Assembly (NCBI GenBank): GCA_017861475.1
Contig: JAGFXV010000114.1
Span: forward strand, 1 to 5,717
Direction: 5' to 3'
Length of the DNA: 5,717 nucleotides
Source: Bacillota bacterium
GTDB taxonomy: Bacteria; Bacillota; Syntrophomonadia; Syntrophomonadales; Syntrophomonadaceae
Position numbers and translations under genes: made by a program. The notes under the pieces are model-generated. The model saw only the letters and a list, made by a program, of their open reading frames with translations. It was not told where the DNA came from and made no database searches. This document shows positions 1 through 5,342 of the stretch, piece by piece. Each line of letters starts with the position of its first letter. The first letter of the stretch is position 1.

Positions 1-442
1 CGCGATCGGCAAGATCATTGCCAGCCAGGCTACACTTTCCGGTGCCGAAGGAGGATGTCAGGCGGAGTGCGGTTCGGCTGCCGCCATGGCTGCGGCCGCA
101 GTTGTATATCTGGCCGGCGGGACTGCAGAAATGTCAGTGAACGCTGCAGCCATGGCGTTAAAAGGTCTGCTGGGGCTGGTATGTGATCCGGTTGCCGGGC
201 TGGTGGAGGTACCCTGCTCGAAACGCAATGCCATTGGTACGGCCCATGCCATGATCTGTGCGGATATGTCCCTGGCGGGGATCACCAGCTTTATTCCTTT
301 TGATGAGGTGGTGGAGGCAATGGCCCGGGTAGGAAGGATGATGTCTCCGGACCTGAGGGAAACTGCCCAGGGAGGATGTGCAGCGACCCCAACTGCCCGA
401 TCTTATGTGCTGAAGCTGAATGGCTTAAAAACTGATCAATAA
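1..442 (+). CDS. sdaAA: L-serine dehydratase, iron-sulfur-dependent, alpha subunit (C-terminal part; 5' end outside window)
   Basis: The reading frame is open from base 2 and ends with TAA at 440-442, giving the last 146 residues of the catalytic subunit that deaminates L-serine to pyruvate and ammonia in the cytoplasm. Family hallmarks are plain: GAEGGCQAE (residues 14-22 of the fragment), CDPVAGLVEVPC (61-72), KRNA just after it, and a RETAQGGCAATPTA tail. Cys19, Cys61 and Cys72 (spacings of 42 and 11) correspond to the conserved cysteines that hold the oxygen-sensitive [4Fe-4S] cluster in this family. Three further cysteines are present (23, 86, 126). The N-terminal part lies outside, so I cannot see whether the beta part is a separate gene (sdaAB) or fused; a separate alpha subunit is usual in Firmicutes. 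No GC-rich terminator follows, only a short T-run, so some read-through into the next gene is possible. Confidence 0.95.
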   Translation, partial: AIGKIIASQATLSGAEGGCQAECGSAAAMAAAAVVYLAGGTAEMSVNAAAMALKGLLGLVCDPVAGLVEVPCSKRNAIGTAHAMICADMSLAGITSFIPFDEVVEAMARVGRMMSPDLRETAQGGCAATPTARSYVLKLNGLKTDQ

Positions 443-499
443 AATATTTATGCTTTTTTTACTTTTGGGGGAATATATCTACTACCAGAGAACATTTTT

Positions 500-505
500 A
501 GGAGG
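500..505 (+). promoter_or_regulatory. Ribosome binding site of the L,D-transpeptidase gene
   Basis: A perfect AGGAGG lies 7 bases before the GTG at 513. An in-frame ATG at 450 has no such site before it and would put about 21 extra residues, rich in Tyr and Leu, ahead of a normal signal peptide. The site therefore decides in favour of GTG 513. Confidence 0.85.
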
Positions 506-512
506 TAGATCT

Positions 513-1472
513 GTGGTACGTAGATGGATAATTATTGTTTGCCTGGGCTTGCTGGGATGGAGCTTATACCCATCAGCGGATGCCGAGGCAGATCTGAATA
601 CAAAATCAGCAAAAACGGAAAGCATACGGGTCGACAGGACTGATTTCCCAATTTTGTACTGTGGGAAGCCACGTCTGGAAGGAGAAGCAATTTGGATGGT
701 TCAGGCCCGTCTGCGGGAACTTGGCTATGAAATAGTACCCAGCGGGCAATATGATGAAAAAACCGCGGAAGCAGTATTGATGTTTCAAACAGCCCATCGC
801 CTGCAGGCCAACGGAGTAGTCACGCAAACAGTTTGGGAGAATTTAATGTACGATGGGGGCAGTGAGCCCTGTTTGACCAGTAACGACAAGCCTCAAAATG
901 TGCGTATCGAAATTGATTTGATCAAGCATCGTCTGACAGTTTTTCAAAACGGGGATATCATCAAAGAATATCCGGTAGGGGTTGGCAAGTCTTCCACTCC
1001 TTCACCGCTGGGCGAATGGAAAGTTGTACACAAGGGAGTCGGCTGGGGCAACGGTTTTGGTACTCGCTGGATGGGACTTAACGTACCCTGGGGGATTTAC
1101 GGGATCCACGGGACCAACAAACCTTATTCTATCGGCAGTTCCATGTCACATGGCTGTATCCGTATGCAAAACCGTGATGTCGAGGAACTTTATCCCTTAA
1201 TACCACTTGGTACCCGGGTGAAAATCGTTGAGAACGGACAAATATTCCCCAAGAATTTTTCCGGACGGACTTTAAAAATCAAAAGCAGCGGTCAAAATGT
1301 TGTATATTTGCAGAGCCGGCTAAAGGAAAAAGGGGTCATTTTTGATGCCGCGGACGGACGATTTGGCCGTATGACTGAACTGGCGGTAAAATACTATCAG
1401 GTATGGCATGGACTGGAGCCAACCGGTATTGCTGACGAAGCAACGTACCGCTCTCTGGGGATGATAAAATAA
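513..1472 (+). CDS. Secreted L,D-transpeptidase (YkuD domain) flanked by two peptidoglycan-binding domains
   Basis: This is a 319-residue exported cell-wall enzyme expected to form 3-3 peptide crosslinks, or related bonds, in peptidoglycan outside the membrane. Residues 1-26 form a signal peptide: positive MVRR, a hydrophobic core to about residue 20, then SADAEA with likely cleavage after Ala26. Residues about 55-112 are a PG_binding_1 repeat (VQARLRELGY, then MFQTAHRLQANG). Residues about 128-239 are the YkuD catalytic domain, with His199 in IHGTNKP and the active-site SMSHGCIRM, whose nucleophile is Cys215 beside His213 and followed by Arg217. Residues about 258-316 are a second PG_binding_1 repeat (VVYLQSRLKEKG, DGRFGRMTE). 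Two other cysteines, 50 and 120, bracket the first binding domain. The GTG start was chosen from the AGGAGG at 500-505. A strong terminator follows, and no convincing promoter was seen in the 70-base gap upstream. The exact crosslink made cannot be read from sequence. Confidence 0.93.
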   Translation: MVRRWIIIVCLGLLGWSLYPSADAEADLNTKSAKTESIRVDRTDFPILYCGKPRLEGEAIWMVQARLRELGYEIVPSGQYDEKTAEAVLMFQTAHRLQANGVVTQTVWENLMYDGGSEPCLTSNDKPQNVRIEIDLIKHRLTVFQNGDIIKEYPVGVGKSSTPSPLGEWKVVHKGVGWGNGFGTRWMGLNVPWGIYGIHGTNKPYSIGSSMSHGCIRMQNRDVEELYPLIPLGTRVKIVENGQIFPKNFSGRTLKIKSSGQNVVYLQSRLKEKGVIFDAADGRFGRMTELAVKYYQVWHGLEPTGIADEATYRSLGMIK

Positions 1473-1490
1473 GCCTTTTTTGGCGCTCTG

Positions 1491-1517
1491 GGATCAGGAA
1501 ATTTCCTGATCCTTTTT
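1491..1517 (+). terminator. Rho-independent terminator after the L,D-transpeptidase gene
   Basis: A perfect 22-base palindrome (1491-1512, arms GGATCAGGA and TCCTGATCC around an AATT loop) is followed directly by TTTTT (1513-1517). It starts 18 bases after the stop codon, which separates this gene from the reductase gene downstream. Confidence 0.9.
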
Positions 1518-1527
1518 ATGGTTGTGA

Positions 1528-1556
1528 TTGTGATTATCAGTCGGGTAATTTAAACT
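1528..1556 (+). promoter_or_regulatory. Weak candidate promoter for the ketopantoate reductase gene
   Basis: TTGTGA (1528-1533) and TAAACT (1551-1556) are 17 bases apart, each matching the sigma-A consensus at four of six bases. TATCAT at 1559-1564 is a better -10 but has no -35 partner. A promoter is expected here because the upstream gene ends in a strong terminator; the exact boxes are uncertain. Confidence 0.3.
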
Positions 1557-1573
1557 TATATCATATTGGAACT

Positions 1574-1580
1574 GGGGAGG
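1574..1580 (+). promoter_or_regulatory. Ribosome binding site setting the TTG start of the reductase gene
   Basis: GGGGAGG ends directly against an in-frame ATG at 1581, which is too close for initiation, but lies 9 bases before the TTG at 1590. Starting at TTG also gives the usual family N-terminus MRVLLFGLGALG, whereas an earlier TTG at 1566 precedes the site. Confidence 0.75.
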
Positions 1581-1589
1581 ATGGTTATT

Positions 1590-2546
1590 TTGCGAGTGCT
1601 GTTATTTGGCCTGGGTGCATTGGGAACAGTGTATTCCTGTCTGTTAAAAAAATCGGGCCATGAAATTGTCGGTCTTGACCGCGAACCGGTCATTAATAAA
1701 ATCAAAGCTGACGGTGTACGGGTCGAAGGGATTTGGGGAGAACATCAGGCCTGTCTGGATAAATTGGCAACGGATATATCAGAATTATTGGATGAAAAAT
1801 TTGATTTGGTGATCCTGTCGGTAAAATCCTATGAAACGGAAGAAGCAGTGAGACAGATTAAAACACTGGCAGGCCCGGATACATATTTATTCCTTGCCCA
1901 GAACGGTTACGGCAATTATGAAGCAGCAGCCCGGCATATGCCGGAGGACAGGATTATTCTGGGAAGAGTCATATTTGGGGCGGAAACGATCGATTGGGGT
2001 TATTCCCGGGTTACCGTCATTGCTGATGATGTTTTACTGGGGTCTCCTTCTCATACAGTGGAGCCTTCCTTCCTGGAAACGCTGGCAGATGATTTCAGGA
2101 TCGCAGGTATCCCTACCCGTGCCTGTGAAGAGGTCATGCAATTTGTCTGGGCCAAAATCATATATAACTCCGCCTTGAATCCGCTGGGTGCAATTCTGGA
2201 TGTGGCTTATGGCGAACTGGCATCTGATGAAAACTGCCGGAAAATCATGAACGCAATTGTTGAGGAGATATTTGCGGTTCTTGCTGCGATCGGTCAACCT
2301 ACCCCCTGGTCGGATGCAGAGGCTTATCTCAGCGCTTTTTACAGTCAGATGATCCCTACTACAGCCCTGCATCATGCCTCCATGCTGCAGGATATAAATC
2401 GCGGACGCCGTACTGAGATTGACGCATTGAACGGCGCCGTTGCTGCACTGGGCGAAGCCAATGGAGTTGACACCCCGGTCAATAAAACCATCGTTGGCGT
2501 GCTCAAGGCCAAGGAAACGCTTAATCAAAAACTCCCTCTGCGGTGA
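1590..2546 (+). CDS. panE: Ketopantoate reductase family protein (2-dehydropantoate 2-reductase, ApbA/PanE)
   Basis: The family member reduces 2-dehydropantoate to (R)-pantoate with NADPH in the cytoplasm, a step towards pantothenate and CoA. The protein has 318 residues, a normal length. An N-terminal Rossmann fold is shown by the dinucleotide motif GLGALG (7-12), followed by SVKSYET (77-83) and QNGYGN (104-109). The C-terminal helical domain has WAKIIYNSALNP (187-198), with catalytic Lys189 plus Asn193 and Asn197, then SMLQDINRGRRTEID (264-278) with the expected acidic catalytic residue Glu276. All key residues seem to be kept. The gene is not next to panB, panC or panD, and many genomes carry several paralogues, some with other 2-oxoacid substrates, so the specific substrate is less certain than the family. 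The gene follows a terminator and is 89 bases ahead of the DUF4153 gene; no terminator lies between them, so they may be co-transcribed. Confidence 0.9.
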   Translation: MRVLLFGLGALGTVYSCLLKKSGHEIVGLDREPVINKIKADGVRVEGIWGEHQACLDKLATDISELLDEKFDLVILSVKSYETEEAVRQIKTLAGPDTYLFLAQNGYGNYEAAARHMPEDRIILGRVIFGAETIDWGYSRVTVIADDVLLGSPSHTVEPSFLETLADDFRIAGIPTRACEEVMQFVWAKIIYNSALNPLGAILDVAYGELASDENCRKIMNAIVEEIFAVLAAIGQPTPWSDAEAYLSAFYSQMIPTTALHHASMLQDINRGRRTEIDALNGAVAALGEANGVDTPVNKTIVGVLKAKETLNQKLPLR

Positions 2547-2620
2547 TTGGCCAGACTGTAATAAAATGCCTGACGGCAGCGTAAATTCAACAATAAGCAG
2601 TCCAACTGGAATTACTTGTT

Positions 2621-2627
2621 AAGGAGG
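2621..2627 (+). promoter_or_regulatory. Ribosome binding site of the DUF4153-type gene
   Basis: AAGGAGG is only 2 bases before the ATG at 2630 but 8 bases before the in-frame ATG at 2636. The spacing favours 2636 (MKRLLG) over 2630 (MSMKRLLG). Confidence 0.75.
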
Positions 2628-2635
2628 ATATGAGT

Positions 2636-4426
2636 ATGAAACGCTTGCTTGGTGCAATCAAAGGAATCATTCAGGGACTTGTGAAAGCAATTTCCCGTTT
2701 TCCTTTAACCGTTCTCTGCCTTGTTGCTGCAACCAGTCTGGTGTGCTATATGATCTCACTGGACAAAAGTCCTGATATTTTAATACAAAAGCTTTTGTTT
2801 ACCTGTTTAATGGGGGCTTTTCTGGGAGTTGCCGCCCAGTTTAGCTGTGAGAGATTTGAACGGCTGGCGAGGTTCCGGCTTTTGGTTTATTTTGGAGCAG
2901 TCGTGCTGGTGGGGGCATATTATCTGAGCCTGGGCTCTTCACCGAGTATTGAATTTGATGTGCAAATCCGTACCTTTGTGGCTGTTTTTGCCATGTTTTG
3001 TTTTTATCTGTGGGTCCCGTCCTATCGTGACGGGTTTAATTTTGAGAGTATCGCGCTGATCCATGTCAAAGCAGCGTTTACGTCGGTACTTTATTCAGCC
3101 GTTTTATCTGCCGGTTGCGCCAGTATCATAGCTACTGTCGATATATTGTTGTTTAACATCAACGACGACGCTTATGGCTATACCATGAGCATCATATGGA
3201 TTCTTTTTGCTATCCTTTATTATTTATCTTTGCTGCCAAAGTTCAATTCGGAAGATGAAAGTGATCGGGAATATGCCCGAATGGAAAGCGAATATCCGCG
3301 TCTGTTGGAAATCCTGATATCTTATATCGCTGTCCCGTTGGTTACCATTTATACTCTGGTGCTGGTTGCCTATTTTATTAAAATACTGGTTACCATGCAT
3401 TGGCCATCCGGACAGTTGGGACCGATGGTGCTGGCCTATTCGACGGCTGGGCTGATCATTTACATTTTGGCCGGGCGCCTGGAAAACCGGCCTACATCCT
3501 TATATCGGCTGATTTTCCCCAAAGTACTGATCCCGATAGTCATCATGCAGCTTGTTTCGGTAGCCATTCGTCTCAATGCGTTCGGAGTTACCGAGTCCCG
3601 CTATTACGTTGCTTTATTCGGGATCTTCTCCATTGTTTGCGCGGTGATCCTGAGCATAAGACCAATTGCCAGAAACAGTATAATTGTGCTGTTGGCGGCC
3701 GGGTTTGCACTTATATCCATCATTCCGCCTATCGATGCTTTCACCGTTTCCCGCGTCAGTCAGACCACCAGACTGGAAAATCTGCTGCAGGCTGAAGGGG
3801 TTCTGGCTGATGGAAAAATCAGTCCCAAGGCAGATGTTTCAATGGATTTGAGAATTGAAACCACGAATATTCTTCAATATTTGCAGAACAGAAAATACAC
3901 TGGAAAAATTGCATGGCTGCCGGCTAATTTTGATTTATATAAAGATATGAAAAATACTTTTGGCTTTGAAACAGCTTATCCGGAGTATCCCGGCCAGGCT
4001 GATTATTTCTATGCTGCCACGAAAATGGATGAAGTAATCGGTATCAAGGGTTACGACATAATGTATAACGGCCACTCTTATCGCGGGCAGGGGAAAAATG
4101 AAGTGACCCCGGTAAATTTTACAATTGATAATGAAAAATATCAGCTCAGTATAACCAGAATGTCAACGCAGGAAACCAGAGTAGCAGTCAAAGATGCCGC
4201 AGGGAAGGAATTGGTGGGAACAGGTCTGTATGACTTTGTCCAGTCTTTGCGGGGCGTCACCGAGCAGTCCAAAGGATCGCTCAGTTCGGAAGAAATGACC
4301 CTGGTAACAGAGAAAAACGGTTATAAGTTGTATATTTTGTTCCAGGATGTAAATGTTACTTATGGCAATAGCACTGATGCCGGAGCAGATTACAATTTCC
4401 TGGTCTTCTTCAGTGCACCGGAATAA
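2636..4426 (+). CDS. DUF4153-type polytopic membrane protein of unknown function
   Basis: This 596-residue protein has a membrane-embedded N-terminal part and a soluble C-terminal part. The opening KAISRFPLTVLCLVAA, the overall layout and the segment VSQTTRLENLLQAEGVLADGKI (about 374-395) resemble DUF4153-family proteins of Firmicutes; I recognise this from memory and could not run a profile. Hydrophobic segments lie near residues 23-41, 51-69, 82-99, 112-128, 147-170, 186-200, 226-250, 264-280, 296-315, 325-341 and 348-365, so about 10-12 membrane spans. A charged loop follows near 204-222 (NSEDESDREYARMESEY). Residues about 372-596 are hydrophilic, with many beta-prone stretches, and have no catalytic motif I recognise. 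Nothing supports a substrate or transport role. The start at 2636 follows from the ribosome binding site. No good promoter was seen in the 89-base gap, so read-through from the reductase gene is plausible. The gene ends before a strong hairpin terminator. Confidence 0.82.
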   Translation: MKRLLGAIKGIIQGLVKAISRFPLTVLCLVAATSLVCYMISLDKSPDILIQKLLFTCLMGAFLGVAAQFSCERFERLARFRLLVYFGAVVLVGAYYLSLGSSPSIEFDVQIRTFVAVFAMFCFYLWVPSYRDGFNFESIALIHVKAAFTSVLYSAVLSAGCASIIATVDILLFNINDDAYGYTMSIIWILFAILYYLSLLPKFNSEDESDREYARMESEYPRLLEILISYIAVPLVTIYTLVLVAYFIKILVTMHWPSGQLGPMVLAYSTAGLIIYILAGRLENRPTSLYRLIFPKVLIPIVIMQLVSVAIRLNAFGVTESRYYVALFGIFSIVCAVILSIRPIARNSIIVLLAAGFALISIIPPIDAFTVSRVSQTTRLENLLQAEGVLADGKISPKADVSMDLRIETTNILQYLQNRKYTGKIAWLPANFDLYKDMKNTFGFETAYPEYPGQADYFYAATKMDEVIGIKGYDIMYNGHSYRGQGKNEVTPVNFTIDNEKYQLSITRMSTQETRVAVKDAAGKELVGTGLYDFVQSLRGVTEQSKGSLSSEEMTLVTEKNGYKLYILFQDVNVTYGNSTDAGADYNFLVFFSAPE

Positions 4427-4455
4427 AAGCAAAAAATGACCCATTAAAAAGTTTC

Positions 4456-4498
4456 GGCCGCTTGCTAATGATTGATTAGTCAGCGGCCTGATTTTTTT
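4456..4498 (+). terminator. Intrinsic terminator between convergent genes, probably bidirectional
   Basis: Arms GGCCGCT (4456-4462) and AGCGGCC (4482-4488), with an inner CTAAT/ATTAG pairing (4465-4469 with 4475-4479), a 2x2 internal mismatch and a 5-base loop, are followed by TGA and seven T (4492-4498). This ends the DUF4153 transcript. Read on the minus strand the same hairpin is followed by GAAACTTTTT, so it may also stop the regulator transcript. The regulator's TAA (4478-4476) and its last codons lie inside the stem. Confidence 0.85.
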
Positions 4499-5195
4499 CG
4501 ATCTCGGTTTCAACATGATTTATATGTTCGAGCATTTTGGCACGTGCCTCTTCAGGAGCCCTCTTTTTAATTGCCTGATAAATTGCTTCATGCTCCCGGA
4601 TGATCCTTTGCCCGCTGGGGGAATGGGCGTACATTTTTTCCCGTTTGCCCTTAAAGGTATGATGCATCAGGTCAGCTATAGTATTTATCAGCCTTACCAA
4701 AATCGTATTCTGAGTGGCTTCGGCGATGGCAAAATGAAAGCGCAGATCAGTTTCAACCGCATCATGCGGGTTGTGGGCATCTTTCATCTGGGTAAGCAGA
4801 TCCTCGATCTTGCTCAGATTCTCACTGGTGGCTCGTTCCGCAGCCAGTGCAGCCATTTCCGTTTCCAAAACCCGCCTTACTTCCATCAATTGAGCACCTG
4901 AGTTGCGTTCCACGGTCAGAACCAGTGTCAAAGGAGCAAACGTCTCAGCGTCATTGGTATGTTTAACAAACGTACCTTCACCGGGTTTTATTTCCAAAAT
5001 ACCGATGGCTTCAAGCGTGGTCAGCGCCTCGCGAACGGAGGCCCGACTGACTCCTAAAGACTCAGCCATGTCACGCTCTGAAGGAAGTTTGTCGCCTGGT
5101 TTCAGTTCACCTTCGGTCAGCATCATTTTCAGTTGCTCGACCACTTCTTCATAAATCTTTTTGGTTTTTATAGGTTTAAAAATCAGGTCCAACAC
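4476..5195 (-). CDS. FadR/GntR-family transcriptional regulator with FCD ligand-binding domain
   Basis: This is a 239-residue dimeric DNA-binding regulator of the FadR subgroup of GntR proteins. Residues about 8-77 form the winged helix-turn-helix: YEEVVEQLKMML, LPSERDMAE (37-45), recognition helix SRASVREAL (50-58), and wing GILEIKPGEGTFV (65-77). Residues about 98-230 form the all-helical FCD effector domain. The metal/ligand set of that fold is apparent as Asp150 and His154 in DLRFHFAIAEAT, His202 in REHEAIYQAI, and His224 in MLEHINHV. FCD regulators usually sense small organic acids such as lactate, pyruvate, gluconate or acyl-CoA; the ligand here cannot be read. The start is GTG at 5195-5193 and its ribosome binding site is poor: AGGA lies 12 bases upstream, so a TTG at 5192 is an alternative. 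The gene lies 147 bases downstream of an oxidoreductase beta-subunit gene on the same strand, which makes that locus a likely target. Confidence 0.93.
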   Translation of the reverse strand: MLDLIFKPIKTKKIYEEVVEQLKMMLTEGELKPGDKLPSERDMAESLGVSRASVREALTTLEAIGILEIKPGEGTFVKHTNDAETFAPLTLVLTVERNSGAQLMEVRRVLETEMAALAAERATSENLSKIEDLLTQMKDAHNPHDAVETDLRFHFAIAEATQNTILVRLINTIADLMHHTFKGKREKMYAHSPSGQRIIREHEAIYQAIKKRAPEEARAKMLEHINHVETEIEKNQAAD

Positions 5196-5230
5196 TCACT
5201 TTCAGTATCCTGTCGTTGTGCTGATCTGCC

Positions 5231-5239
5231 AGTATAACA
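5231..5239 (-). promoter_or_regulatory. Candidate extended -10 promoter of the FadR-type regulator
   Basis: On the minus strand TGTTATACT reads as an extended -10 (TG, one base, then TATACT at 5236-5231, five of six to consensus). No good -35 is present at 17-18 bases, as is common with extended -10 promoters. Transcription would begin near 5224, giving a leader of about 28 bases. The element contains the palindromic core GTNNNAC (5232-5238), which is also the core recognised by FadR-type proteins. Confidence 0.45.
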
Positions 5240-5288
5240 CCTTCTACATAATCTATTCTGCTCTTTTTGGTAAAATTATTCAAGCTGA

Positions 5289-5326
5289 CTTCTGCCGGGT
5301 GACTTGGATTTCACCCCAGGCAGAAG
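5289..5326 (-). terminator. Long hairpin downstream of porB, possible terminator without a strong U-tract
   Basis: CTTCTGCC plus GGGTGA (5289-5302) pairs with TCACCC (5311-5316) and GGCAGAAG (5319-5326), leaving a 2-base CA bulge and an 8-base loop. The 14-pair stem starts 17 bases after the porB stop. On the minus strand it is followed by TCAGCTTGAATAATTTT, so the T-tract is weak and distant. It could be a poor terminator, an RNA-stabilising stem, or a control site. Confidence 0.5.
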
Positions 5327-5342
5327 ATTAAATATTGTTGAA

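Noticed and set aside
443..460. T-run (454-460) after the serine dehydratase gene as a terminator
   Set aside because: The only stem before it is a short A/T-only pairing (ATAAA with TTTAT), too weak to call an intrinsic terminator.
2034..2528. 164-residue open frame on the minus strand inside the reductase gene
   Set aside because: It is antisense to a clear ketopantoate reductase reading frame with all family motifs; its translation shows no recognisable domain.
2567..2578. Small hairpin TGCC-TGAC-GGCA between the reductase and DUF4153 genes
   Set aside because: It has only four base pairs and no T-run after it; not supportable as a terminator.
2547..2620. Promoter for the DUF4153 gene (TAAAAT at 2562-2567)
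   Set aside because: The -10-like box has no -35 at a usable distance, so I do not call it.
3400..3795. 131-residue open frame in another plus-strand frame inside the DUF4153 gene
   Set aside because: It lies wholly within the membrane protein, shows no ribosome binding site that I can see, and its translation resembles no family.
4515..4901. Plus-strand open frame of 128 residues opposite the FadR-type regulator
   Set aside because: It is antisense to a convincing regulator gene and follows a terminator; it is best explained as a shadow.
4961..4967. GTTTAAC as a second FadR-type operator
   Set aside because: It lies inside the regulator coding sequence and only one flank fits the wider pattern; such a core is common by chance.
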